DNA of 64,000 bases from Lactarius indigo. Taxonomy: Eukaryota; Basidiomycota; Agaricomycetes; Russulales; Russulaceae. The position numbers were made by a program, and so were the translations under genes. Shown in pieces: positions 43,831 to 55,300 of the stretch (its first letter is position 1; each line of letters opens with the position of its first letter). The notes below the pieces were generated by a model that saw only the letters and a list, made by a program, of their open reading frames with translations, had not been told where the DNA came from and did not search any database. The DNA lies in assembly GCA_025766275.1 (NCBI GenBank), contig JAFKAC010000053.1:124001-188000 (forward strand), written 5' to 3'.

Positions 43831-44283
43831 TTGGACCGCGTCATACGACAGCATACACACAGACTGAGAAAAGGTTTTGAATGTATCGGTGTCGTAATAT
43901 CGAGGGCTCAACACGAATATATTCCCTATCGAATCTAAGAGATTAGGGGATGCGTCAAACGATATCGTACTGGCTATGTGAAGGGTGCCGGGGATGATCT
44001 CTCGTACGCTCAGCATTTGTTTCCCACATTGAAGGACCTGCGATGACTACGTCCAAGTCAGTAACCGACGGCAGTGACGGGGGTTGTGGCAGATGATCCA
44101 AGGTGTTTGGGTCGATGGCCAGATTCAGCGAGGGGGGGTCAAGAGCATCCTTGCTGTTGCGCAAACCAGGTTTATGGCCATCATCGTCCTCGGGAGCAGC
44201 ACCCAGATCAGGTGCAGAAGTCGGTCCCGGGAATGTGCTGGGAGCAGTGGTGACTGTTATCGGGAGACAGGGGCCTGGGAAAG

Positions 44284-46250
44284 TCAGTTAGAGGGTAGGA
44301 TTAGGTCGTCGGTGGAAGTGAAGAGGAACTGCGGTGCACCTGGAGGAAGCATACTGTCGAGAGCTAGGTTTGAAGCTGAAAGTGGGAGATTTGGTGAATC
44401 TACAGGCGTCAGGGTTTCTTCATTTTTCTGGAGGGGAATGGCAGCGGGTGGAGGGGAAGGGGAACAAAGAGGGGATGTGGACGTTTTGGAAGTGGGGTGG
44501 GGCGTTGTTGCACCAGCGGCAGTTGAGGTAGGAATGTGAGGGCTTTTTATTGTTGTCTGAGGAGCGGGGTGGAAGTCGTCAAGAGGCGGTGGCATATCCG
44601 TGGTGCTTTCGACAATACGAAGTGGGGAACGTACAGATGGTGAAGGTACATCGGGGCTGGCAACAGAAGCAGGGACTGGCACTGCGCTATCATTCAGGAC
44701 AGTGTGAACAAGGGTGGTAGAAGTAAAGTCGCGAATATGGCCAGTGACGTTGCACACTGGATATGCGGATGGCTCATACAGAATGACATTCCAATTGCGC
44801 GTGGAGGCTGAGAATCGTGTTGGCATACAATCGCTATCTTGATGCAGAGATAGGTAAATCTTGCGAATTGGCATGAGGATCCAGCACGCCCTCTGCTCGT
44901 CGTTGTCATTCTGAGCTTTGAGAACAATTTGATTCCAGAGAGCACAGAACTCGTGCTGCAGTTCAGGTGACGTATCCAGTACATCGAATTCAGAAGCTGC
45001 ATCTAGAACGCTCCGGAAGTCGCTAGATGGCCAATAGGGTTCCATGAAATGGTCAAATTGCTGGCGAATGACGTGAATCAGAACGGCAAGTGACAGGTTG
45101 TTACCATTTGCGGCATAGTCCCGAAGGACAGGTTCCGGGACGCGCAGTTCACTTGAGGCGAGAATGAACCACGAGTCATCGCGTGGTTTCGACCTTGCAA
45201 TGATATTGGTAACGACAGCTTGTGTAACCAATCCAGTGCCTTGATTTCTACCACTGCCCCAGCCTCTTACAATACAGCCAAATTTGCTCGTTTGCAGTCC
45301 CATATATTTGTTTTTGAACATGATATTGCCCATAAGCCGATGGTATTTGTAGGAAAACAACGCCGGATCAAGGGCCCTGACGCAGACGATAGCTCGCCAA
45401 TTTTTGACCGACTCTGGAAGCAAATCTGATGAGAATGTGCGATCAAACAACCCTATCAATGCCTTCGAAAGCTTATCCGCTTGCTCCCAGGTGAGAAGGG
45501 GAAGAGGATCTTTGACGAACTTTGAACTGCGGAAGCCAGGTAAGCCGGAAAAGAAGCGCTCGAGTTCGTGGTCTTTGTCCAAACTGTCGAACGTCCACAG
45601 AAATGCGCGAGTGTCGATCTCCGGTGGTAATTCCAGAGCAGTTTCCTCGGCTGTCTTCTGCATGCCCTGCACAAGCCGTTTGCGATATTTTTCCTTCAAT
45701 GTTTGAAAGCGACTGTAGGATTTACCACTGAAATAGAACAACAAAGTGAGTCTCCGAAGAGCCTCTAAAATGAAATATGGTATCCCAATGACGATGGACC
45801 GGGCCGGTAATGAGAGTGGGGTGTGGTATGGGCTGTCGTGATGAAAGATTGGGAAAAATGTGATGCACCCATACAGAGCAGTGCAAATCCCGATCCAAGA
45901 CACCACCGAATTGAAAATCGTCAGGTCAACGTTCCAAAGGAACACAGAGATGCCGGCAAAGAACAGAAACAGGGAAACGTGCAACAACGTCGGAAGCACT
46001 TCAACTGCCCACGGAAGGAGAGACTTGTCAACACCTTCAAAAAAGAATGCACGGATCCTTGCTCACTTGTGTAGACTGTAACGTGGCTGGGTGACCTTGA
46101 GGTATCTTCGTGCCCACTGCTGAAGTAATGTTGCGAGTAGAGCACAGCTGATACTGATGACCAAGCTCAAGAACAAGAGCGTGTTCACCCAGACTGCATG
46201 ATTCGGCGGAGAAAATGGGGGCGGAGAAGGAGGAAGGGTGCTCGAAATGG
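44284..46250 (-). pseudogene. DUF6535 membrane protein, copy 4, truncated and with nonsense codon
   Basis: Body closely matches copies 1-3 from SPPPFSPPNHAVWVNTLLFL onward: membrane segments 2-4, the middle region and a short Ser/Pro tail. TGA at 46063-46065 replaces Arg CGA of the other copies in SLHK-R-ARIRAFFF. Exons 1-2 and the first membrane segment are missing: homology stops at about 46250, where the sequence passes into DNA leading to the 44-bp minisatellite. The copy therefore lost its promoter and N-terminus by a rearrangement at that junction. Its 3' flank matches copy 2. Confidence 0.85.
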
Positions 46251-46434
46251 AGCCCATGACGCAAATCCTTGCGATAGACTCGGTAAAGCCCATGTGCAAT
46301 TGTGCCATGTCAGTCGGCAAAGCCCATGTGGGCCCATTGTTAATATAATGTGCATATATTTGTATGGGCCCATCAGGCTTGTCTGCAAACAGTCTCGTGT
46401 GGGCCCACATTATCTGTACCGCTGGTAGGATAGC

Positions 46435-48325
46435 TGCCGAACGAATCGCTTGCATGGGCCCACAATGCACCTATGACATTTGTCCCGATGAGATTGTAAT
46501 TGGCCCATGCTGCCAAGGTGCGCATGCTGCCGATGAGCTTGCATTGGCCCATTCTTTGCATGAGTGAATTCTGCCGAACAGCTTGTATTGGCCCATTCTG
46601 CCCATGGGTGAATTCTGCCGAACAGTTTGTATTGGCCCACACTGCCAATGTGTACATGCTACCGATGGGTTTGTATTGGCCCACGCTGCCAATGTGTACA
46701 TGCTGCCAATGGGTTTGTAGTGGCCCATGGTGCTCATGTATTTTCTGCTGACAAGCTCGTATTGGCCCATTCTCCCCATGGGTGAATTCTGCCGAATAGC
46801 TTGTATTGGCCCCTGGCGCCGATGTGTGTATTCTGTCGATGAGCTTGTATTGGCCCGCCGTACTCATGTACGTATTCTGCCGATGAGCTTGTATTGGCCC
46901 ATTCTTCCCATAGGTGAATTCTGCCAAACAGCTTGTATTGGCCCACGCTGCCAATGTGTACATGCTGCCGATGGGTTTGTATTGGCCCATGGTGCTCATG
47001 TATGTATTCTGCTGACAAGCTCGTATTGGCCTATTCTTCCCATGGGTGAATTCTGCTGAATAGCTTGTATTGGCCCATGGCGCCGATGTGTGTATTCTGT
47101 TGATGAGCTTGTATTGGCCCGCTGTACTCATGTATGTATTCTGCTGATGAGCTTGTATTGGCCCATTCTTCCCATGGGTGAATTCTGCCGAACAGCTTGT
47201 ATTGGTCCACGCTGCCGATGTGTACATGCTGCCAATGGGTTTGTATTGGCCCACGGTGCTCATGTATGTATTCTGCTGACAAGCTCATATTGGCCCATTC
47301 TGCACATAGGTGGATTCTGCCGAACAGCTTGTATTGGCCCACGCTGCCAATGTGTACATGCTGCCGATGGGTTTGTATTGGCCCATGGTGCTCATGTATG
47401 TATTCTGCTGACAAGCTTGTATTGGCCTATTCTTCCCATAGGTGAATTCTGCTGAACAGCTTGTATTGGCCCATGGCGCTGATGTGTGTATTCTGTCGAT
47501 GAACTTATATTGGCCCGTTGTAATCATGTACATATTCTGCCGACGAGCTTGTATTGGCCCATTCTCCCCATGGGTGAATTCTGCCGAACAGCTTGTATTG
47601 GCCCACGCTGCCAATGTGTACATGCTGCTGATGGGCTTGTATTGGCCCATTCTGCCCATGGGTGAATTCTGCCGAACAGTTTGTATTGGCCCACGCTGCC
47701 AATGTGTACATGCTGCCAATGGGCTTGTATTGGCCCATTCTGCCCATGGGTGAATTCTGCCAAACAGTTTGTATTGGCCCACACTGCCAATGTGTACATG
47801 CTACCGATGGGTTTGTATTGGCCCACGGTGCTCATGTGTGTATTCTGCTGACAAGCTCGTATTGGCCTATTCTTCCCATAGGTGAATTCTGCCGAACAGC
47901 TTGTATTGGCCCATGGCACCGATGTGTGTATTCTGTCGATGAGCTTGTATTGGCCCACTGTACTCATATACATATTCTGCTGACGAGCTTGTATTGGCCC
48001 ATGGTGTTTGTGTGTTTATGGCTTATATTGGCCCATGGCGCCGAAGTGTACTTGCTGCCGATGAGCTTGTAATGACCCACGGTAGAAGCGTGTGTATTCT
48101 GCCGAATAGCTTGTATTGGCCCATGGCGTCAAGGTATGTATCCTGCCGATGAGCTTGTACTGGCCCATTCTGCCAATGTGTGCGTCCTGCCGATGTGCTT
48201 GTATTGGCCTGCAGTTTCTTCTTCCAATGAAGTTGGCTCACAGTGTTCATATCTGTACTCTTCCAACAAGCATGTATTGACCTGCAATGCCCATGCATAC
48301 ATCCTGCCGATGAGCCTGTATTGGT
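46435..48325. repeat. 44-bp minisatellite with 264-bp higher-order repeat
   Basis: About 43 units of 44 bp, most beginning CTGCCGA (or CTGCTGA) followed by AGCTTGTATTGGCCCA. Unit ends fall into types: ...CAATGTGTACATG (A), ...TGCTCATGTATGTATT (B), ...CCCATGGGTGAATT (C), ...GCCGATGTGTGTATT (D), ...TACTCATGTATGTATT (E). The order D-E-C-A-B-C repeats in the middle of the array, a six-unit period of 264 bp. Units decay toward both edges. Long open frames on both strands inside the array come from lack of stops in the unit, not from coding. Confidence 0.93.
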
Positions 48326-48338
48326 ATAAGGAGTGTAG

Positions 48339-50006
48339 CTATGGCATGAGATCATAGTTCTCCCCAAAATATGTAGTATTCAGGCTCTTCCCTCTCTCAT
48401 GGAGACCCACAATTTGCTGCCGAAGTGACTCAAGGACCTTCTCATGGCTATCGCATCTGGATTTCAGATCCTTAATTGTTTTCTCTTGCCAGTCACATCT
48501 GACCTTTAGACTCTGGACCTCCCGTTCGAGCTGTTTAACTATATTATTGTTATCTTCGCCCTCAGCTGCTGATCGATGTGGTGAGCATAGAACCAATGGA
48601 AACTAGACCCAATGCACCTGGCGATGCCTCCTCATTGGTTCCCTCCATTGGTTTATTGAGAGGTTGAGCTTCGACCTCCCGGTTGTTGTCAAGGTCCTCT
48701 TCTGGGTGTAGAGGCTTGCCCTTCCTTGAGCTTGTCTTCATATCCTGTTTCCCCTTACCTTTGATATTTGGCCTAGCTGCATTTGGATTATTATTTCCTG
48801 CATGCCTCCTAGTCTTGTATATAGTGCTGATAGCTGCTTCACCAATATCATCGGCAACACTCCTTTTCGCTGCCGATCTGGTAACAATTTCTTTAGCTGC
48901 CAGTAAATGTGATGAGCATAGAACCAATGGAAGCTAGACCTAATGCACCTGGCGACGCCTCCTCATTGGTTCCCTCCATTGGTTTATTGAGAGGTTGAGC
49001 TTCATCCTCCCAGTTGTTGTCAGGGTCCTCTTCTGGGTGTAGAGGCTTGCCCTTTCTTGAGCTTGTCCTCTTATCCCGTTCACCCTTACCTTTGATATTT
49101 GGCCTAGCTGCACTCAGATTATTAACTCCTGCACGCCTCCTAGTCTTGTATGTAGTGCTGATAGCTGCTTCACCAATATCATCGGCAGCACTCCTTTTTG
49201 CTGCCGATCTGGTAACAATTTCTTTGGCAATTTTATTCCTCAACACATCTGCATGACAAAATTCAGGACTCACTGCGAACACCACTACCAGATGCATACA
49301 AATCCTTCTTCCTCCTGGGAATAGGGGCTCTTGGATTGCCTATCTCTGCTGAGGGCTCTTGAGGTTCAGATGCCATAGGTTCTAGACCAGAAGCTGCCGC
49401 TGAGGTAGTCATTATGTTTCCACCTGCTGAGTTTTCTTGATGCTCAGGTGCTATAGGAGCTGGACTGGAAGCTGCCGATGGCATATTTATCATCATGCCG
49501 CCTACTGACGCCAAACTGTCCATGCATTCTTGACAAGAAGCTGCCGATGTCAGTCGACAGACATGAATGTCAGAGAGAGGATCCACACCATTTTGGCCTG
49601 GTAAATGTATATTCAGTGGTGGGAGATCCATTGGTGAAGTATAATAGTTGCTCATCAAAATCCTTGGATCCTTCACTGAGACTGAACTTATTTTCACGGA
49701 GGTTCCACCCTCTCTGATCACTTCCATGAGGCTTAACAACAGTGGGTGAATGCGGGGAGGTACAGAGCCTCTTCTATTGGCACCAAAATAATAGTCCACT
49801 GAAGTCTTCTGCATAGACCTCAGCTCAGCTTATAGAAGTGGATTGTAGGAAGACTAGAATACCAAGTGCGTTCTGAATTTCTTCCTCCACACCTTTTCAT
49901 CTCTGGGTATGCATGCATGATAGGCTTCTAGTTCCTTCTCGAGCATAGCTGCATAGTGGTGAAGAGTTTGTTCGTCCTGGGTTAGACTGAGATTGGAAGT
50001 TGACAT
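48339..50006 (-). CDS. Unrecognised coiled-coil gene with tandemly duplicated segment
   Basis: Multi-exon minus-strand gene beginning MSTSNLSLTQDEQTLHHYAA at 50006; an intron of about 39 nt joins RTHL to LRSMQKTSVDYYFGANRRG. Then an acidic/Ser-rich part (SAASCQECMDSLASVGG ... AEIGNPRAPIPRRKKDLYA), two copies of a basic segment (KEIVTRSAAKRSAADDIGEA, NIKGKGERDKRTSSRKGK, PLNKPMEGTNEEASPGALGL), and a C-terminal coiled coil (VKQLEREVQSLKVRCDWQEK ... SHEKVLESLRQQIVGLHERG). The basic segment resembles a nuclear-localisation region. The repeat unit is a 331-bp DNA duplication. Exact internal exon borders are unsure. Inside the KDZ-like block; function unknown. Confidence 0.6.
48576..49228. repeat. 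331-bp tandem direct duplication
   Basis: Copy 1 about 48576-48897, copy 2 about 48907-49228. Corresponding bases are 331 apart at both ends (48583/48914 and 48870/49201) with roughly 90% identity. It duplicates one coding segment plus an adjoining probable intron of the coiled-coil gene. Confidence 0.9.
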
Positions 50007-50769
50007 GGTCACAGAGGAAGGGTGGTGTCAATGGTCTTATGGATCAAAGGCAAGAGGTGTCGGGAGTAGATATAGGAGGAAACAGTAGGAGCGTGGCCTG
50101 GGTATGTCCATCTATAATTATCAACTATGCAGATAGATATATTGTGAAACATCCTATTAGGGGATTGTAGTTTCATCGGCAGTGTGTGTGGGTGTACTAT
50201 ATGGGCCAGGCAAGCGCTTCACTTGCCGGCATATTGTTGGGGCTGCCGCAAGTTTGTTGGGAGCTCACACATGGATTCCATTGACCCACACAGGCACGTT
50301 TCAGAAGATGTTTCAGGAAAGATTATTGGGTGTTATGCGTGCTGCTTGCATGGGCTTAATTTGTTCAGCCAGCAGTCAAAACACAAACATATGGCTGGCC
50401 TATGCCCGTGTCTAACCCGGCAGCTCTTGTATCCAGCTCGGCAGCTCATGTGTCTATCCCGGCAGCTCTCATGTCTAACCCGGCAGTTCTCTTGCTTTTG
50501 GCCTGTTCCAACTAATTAGAAGGGGATATAGATTGTTGCCACCCCATGCAACTTGTTTCAGATTCATAGATCCACATGTGTACATAAGCGCTTATGACGT
50601 CATACTGTGAGGGACATCTGCTGATATCCAATCAACAATCTATCAACCATGCAGGGGAAGTCCTCAGAGATGAAACAAGGTGTCTATGAGTCAGAGGAGA
50701 ACAGCTTCAAGGAGGCGGTGTGTGTATCAAAACTAATGCTTTACTAGAACACTGAGCCGATGCCTATAG

Positions 50770-51161
50770 ATGCGATCTGCATTCTGGAATGGGGTCAAAC
50801 TCCTCAATGGAATGGAGTCTGATGTGGGTCAACACCAGCAAGGAATGGTGGGACCCTCCGGCCCAACAGCAGATGCCGAAGGTTTCAGCGAGGTCCCGAA
50901 AAGTGTGACACTCTTACAACCTGTGATTGGAAAGCTCATTGACAAGGTAACTCAAGTGTCATCTGATTGACATCAGCTAAAACAATCCAGGATCCTCCAA
51001 AGGGTGTCTCTCCGCGATGGCTTTCAATTGCCAGAGATCGAGCTAACCTCCTGAAAGATAAGCAATCAGAGAAGATCGAACTATTGGAGGAACTTCTGCG
51101 TGATTTGGACAATGAGATGGTTATGGCAGACGCCTTCATTGGGGAGGATCGGCAGCTGTAA
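50770..51161 (+). CDS. Small unrecognised gene, two exons
   Basis: Exon 1 from ATG 50770 (GPSGPTADAEGFSEVPKSV, TLLQPVIGKLIDK) to a GTAACT donor at about 50948. A 44-nt intron ending CCAG at about 50991 restores the frame to DPPKGVSPRWLSIARDRANL and KDKQSEKIELLEELLRDLDN, stop at 51161; about 115 residues. The second half is a likely coiled coil. It points away from the flanking minus-strand genes. No family recognised; the splice is inferred from phase and consensus. Confidence 0.45.
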
Positions 51162-51195
51162 TCATATTCTGTGATGTGTAGAACTACAGTAATCA

Positions 51196-51887
51196 TCAAC
51201 CAGAGTTTTCATTCTCCAAACGAATAGCCTCTGCCTCAAAACTGCGATAAGTATCATCGAACATGTGATAAATGGAATCGCGGCAGCTCTCGATATTCTT
51301 GGACAGCTGCCGAGCTTGTTTGAACCCCTCTGTTACCCTAGTGCGAAGACTTGAGCTAGCTTCCTGCTGCAGTTCCAGTTACTTTGAGGACTTGTAAATG
51401 AAGCAGGGTGCATACCATCTCTAGAGAACGCAACAACTCTGCTACTAACTCATCGCGGACATCAAATGGTTCTTTCATAGTCACCCCTTCTCCAATTTTC
51501 CACCACTCCGTAAGTTTAAATCGTGGAATGGCTAATGCCTCAATCTTGCATTTCAGCCTCTGGTCCGCATCATGTGCTGCATAGGATGCCGGGTTCCTGA
51601 TGTCCGAAAAATGGTGAAAGGCAATCCTGACTGCCTCTGGCACATGAGGGGGGCTGCCGCTAGACGATAAAAGGCCAGTGACCCATACGGCAGCAAGCTA
51701 AATCCAAATTCTGATCAGAATGTGTTCCACTTGTTTTAGATGGAAAATTAATGCTTGCCACTTCATTGTGTAAGCTGGCGATATACTTTTCATCTTTATC
51801 GGCAGAGTTGAGCAAGATAGAGGATATTCTCTTGCCGATGCAGGTGAGCACAGCATCTAATATAGAGGTGCCTGTTTCAGCTGACAT
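51196..51887 (-). CDS. Unrecognised three-exon gene
   Basis: Starts MSAETGTSILDAVLTCIGKR at 51887; middle exon PEAVRIAFHHFSDIRNPASY ... RFKLTEWWKIGEGVTMKEPF ... ELVAELLRSLEM; final exon QEASSSLRTRVTEGFKQARQ ... YHMFDDTYRSFEAEAIRLEN, stop at 51196. The last intron, GTATGCACC...ACTGCAG, has good borders; the first is not resolved. About 200 residues, mostly helical. Adjacent to the KDZ transposase gene and in the same orientation. Function unknown. Confidence 0.45.
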
Positions 51888-51995
51888 AGTATGTAGTGTG
51901 TAACGTGAATGGAGTGTGATATTGCCTTTGGAAGCTGCCTATGAGTCCTAATAATCTAAGGTAGGGTTACGCTGCCAAATCATACACGTGATCCT

Positions 51996-52260
51996 GGGAC
52001 CATGCTCGGCAGCTCTCCCGACAACTTTGGACCAGCACAATGGGTTCTATGGGCCAATGGGTGACCATAGACAGAGACTATAGGCCCATATGAGGTGTTG
52101 GCTCGGCAGCTCAACCCATCGGCCTACACTCGGCAGCTCTCCTAACAACTTTGGGTCAACACAATGGGTTCTGTGGGCCCATGTGAGGATGTTGTTTGCC
52201 AGTTCCCTGCCAGCTATTGGCCAATACAACGTCATCAGCAGCGATTCCACTGTCTACATG
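51996..52260. repeat. 124-bp direct repeat with GGCAGCT motifs
   Basis: CTCGGCAGCTCTCC-GACAACTTTGG at 52005 recurs at 52129 with CACAATGGGTTCT...GGGCC after it. Each unit contains one or two TCGGCAGCT motifs and TGGGCC, the same words found in the 44-bp minisatellite. Confidence 0.6.
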
Positions 52261-52374
52261 GCTTCCCTTTTAGTAGATAGAAACAAGCCCAACTTGCCAT
52301 TAGATGCTGCCAATATTTTAACCCCCAATGACTACCAACGACTAGTTGAGATTACTGTATGTATTTGAATAATT

Positions 52375-55300
52375 TTATCTACTCGTTTTTGGCTGTAGTA
52401 GGACCTTGGCAAACTCAGGAGGTGGGTCACTCTTAAGCAAAGCAGTAAACTTGGACCCCGCCTGGACAGCCATTGAACTCCACATAGCGCTTTGTCTTGC
52501 TGCCCACACAGCATGCCCCGGCTGTGACTGGGGCTCAATGAGCTCCTGCTTTGTTTGCCAAAATTTCTCTTGATGTCTGAAGAACCTAATGGCAGAGTCC
52601 ATCTCGACTTGGAGACACTGAAGCTCTTCAATCCACCGCATTTTTTGAGCTTTTGCTCGAAGCCAATGGACCCGGTAGACTGTGTGGAGTGTTAGATTTC
52701 TTAAGCATGTATGAACAGAGTAGCCCGTACAATCTTCCATCCATTCCCCAACGTTGGCATCTCTCCGAACATCCATTGTCCAAAACCAAGGCAATGATTT
52801 GTTCCGTTGTCCACGCACATGGGGCGCAATTACGCTTGTCTTGACACTCAAGTCCTGGCGCCTCAAGACTTTGTACCTGTCAAGGAGAGAGCTGCCGGCG
52901 CCAAGGTCTACTATTGCCTGCCGTGCACAAGTATACACCCGAGCATGATGTTGAACAGTTGACTCGGCAGCATGCACCTCTGTCCAAGCACGAGTTTTGA
53001 GTCTCTGTGTACGTGCTGGACGAACGTCATGTCTGAACAGATAGGATTTGTGTCCCAGGGCAATGCGAATATGATGCAGAGTGTCATTGAGTTGGCCCTC
53101 CCTTAGGTGAAGTTCCGCCTTCGCCAGGTCTTCGGCACCATTTTTGTCACACCAGTCATATCCGAGATGTGAGGGGAGATGCAATGGGATATACTCCGCA
53201 TCAATACTGCCGTCAGTGGAGTTATTTCCTGATACTTGCAATTGATCATGTTCTTCGGCAGATGATGCACACTCGTCATCGTCTTCTCCTTCACCGATGC
53301 CATCAAATTCGATGCCGATATATCTTTCTCTTAAAGGGGTGTTATCCCAGGAGTCACCTCCACTGTCAGGGGAAGCCCGGAGAATGTTAGCTGCCTGCTT
53401 TTGGAACGTGTCAACTCTTTCTTGAAGCCGAGCATGCTTCAAGGCAATATCTCTTTGTTGATCTGGTGTTGGATGGGACCCAATCTTCCTTTCCAGTGCT
53501 TGAAGGGATAACCTACATTTTTTGTGAAACCATGATCAGAAGTCTCCCTCAGAAAGCTGCTGAAAATCATACTGCATCTCCTGAATCTTCAACCCGCTAC
53601 TGAGCCACGTAGCATGCCCCTTATGGCCAGAGCCCTCTATCTCCTTCTCTGTCAAATCAAGAAGTATTTCTGCACACGATGGGACTGAATCCTCATGTTA
53701 GGCAAAAACAATCATGGAGTAACCAGACCCACATCGTTTCATCTTGATGTCATAGATGTCCATCACTTTTACATCACGACCTCGCTCCCTTTGTGCGTGC
53801 TCCTCTTCGGCACCCCAAGCCTTAATACGTTCTGGACTTGCCGATGCACTTATGGACTCAAATGCTGCCATGCTCAGCATAGCTGCCAAAAGTGCCTTTC
53901 GGTAGCGTCTAGACACGGCATTGACTACACAACCAGAGTGAGCACCAGTGCGGCATCCATAGGAAAGAACTTGCCTAGGTCGATAAGTTTCTTCCAATTG
54001 GAGTCGTTCATGTGGTCGTCTATGACCTCCCTACGGTGTGATGTTGACATCCCCCTTGTGCTTCTGGTGATCTCATTGAGTGGAGCCCAAAGTGTTTCAA
54101 TGGCCTCGCCATCGATTTGTCGTCCACCTTTGATAAAGCTGGGTGAGTACCTAGCTAGGCAGGTATCTTGGTGTCCATGTATGTGAAAAAGGCCGATGCC
54201 CAACCTAAGCTCCAGGTTATCAGGAACTTCAAGATAGTTGCTGCCGACAACCCTCTCCGCCATATGAACACTCCATTGACACATGACATCGTAGCAGATG
54301 AGGGCGGCCTCTATTCCCTCCATATTAAAGTTCAGGGCCTTGAAAATGGAGTAGTCCATGTTCTTCTGGCTTTTGGAGGTTGGTTTTCACCTAGCATATG
54401 TTGATAAATATGAAAACTCACGCTTCTCCCTTTTGAAAGTCAACAACAGAATCAGGGACAAAGGCCCCATGAATACAGGCTGTGGCGCCAATTCCAGTTG
54501 ATTCAAGGTGTGAGCTATGCTTGTTTACATTATTTACTGCACGGTGATCATGGCATGTCGACCTCTGCTTGAGTGTGAGCTTTCCTCTGCCGAAATACAA
54601 GACGTAGTACCGACCTGCCGCCTCTCAACTGCCGATTTCAGATGCGATTCGTATGGTTCTTGGCTGACCATGAACCCTGTGCCTTCGGAAAGTGGAATAT
54701 CATTCTCTGGATTTCTCATCTTCATGTGCTCTGCCTGGAAGTTGCCATCCATCATGAAACCTCGCATAAAAAGGACGTCGCTAAAGTGATATATGTCGGC
54801 AGCTGCCAGGTACCGATGTCTATTAACACACCTATTTTCATACTCTCTCCAATCTTCAGGGAGGTTGATCCCGGGTTGTGCACACAAAGCACAAAATATA
54901 GCCATCGATCCTGACTTCTGTTCTTCATCCCCTCCATACCCAAAACCAAATCGCTTTTGGGAAATGAGCACTCTCCACTGTCGGCAGGCCCTAAGAAGCT
55001 CCTGATATCGGTCCTAAGTATTCCACTTAGTTTACCGTCGGCAGATAGGCTTGTAAATCCTCCTACCGGCACTGTATTCGGAAACTCATCATTTGTGAGT
55101 CTCCTTAGGCGACTGAAAAACTGGCTCGGGGTTGTCTTGCATTCAAGATTATCCAAATGGAAGTCTTCTAGCACCCGGAAGGTAAATGCTGTCTTTGGGT
55201 TGCGAAATGTAGCTGGAAAGAGCCCTGCCGTCATCAACTGCATGTCGTGCTCGGGAGCTTCAGGGCAGCAGCACCAGCTGACACCAATATCATGAACACC

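Noticed and set aside
44084..44539. Plus-strand frames opposite the Ser/Pro-rich tails of DUF6535 copies (also 27640-28092 and 33355-33606)
   Set aside because: Antisense of low-complexity coding sequence; the minus-strand protein is conserved among copies.
46373..47973. Long open frames on both strands of the minisatellite (up to about 300 codons, with 44-residue periodicity)
   Set aside because: The 44-bp unit simply lacks stops in several frames, so three units make a 44-codon period. Frames exist on both strands and none has flanking gene features.
46435..48325. Possible CRISPR-like array
   Set aside because: Units are contiguous 44-bp variants with no unique spacers, in a fungal genome.
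53536..53538. TGA in KDZ transposase as proof of a pseudogene
   Set aside because: It lies near exon borders I could not settle. It may be within an intron, so I kept the gene as coding and noted the doubt.
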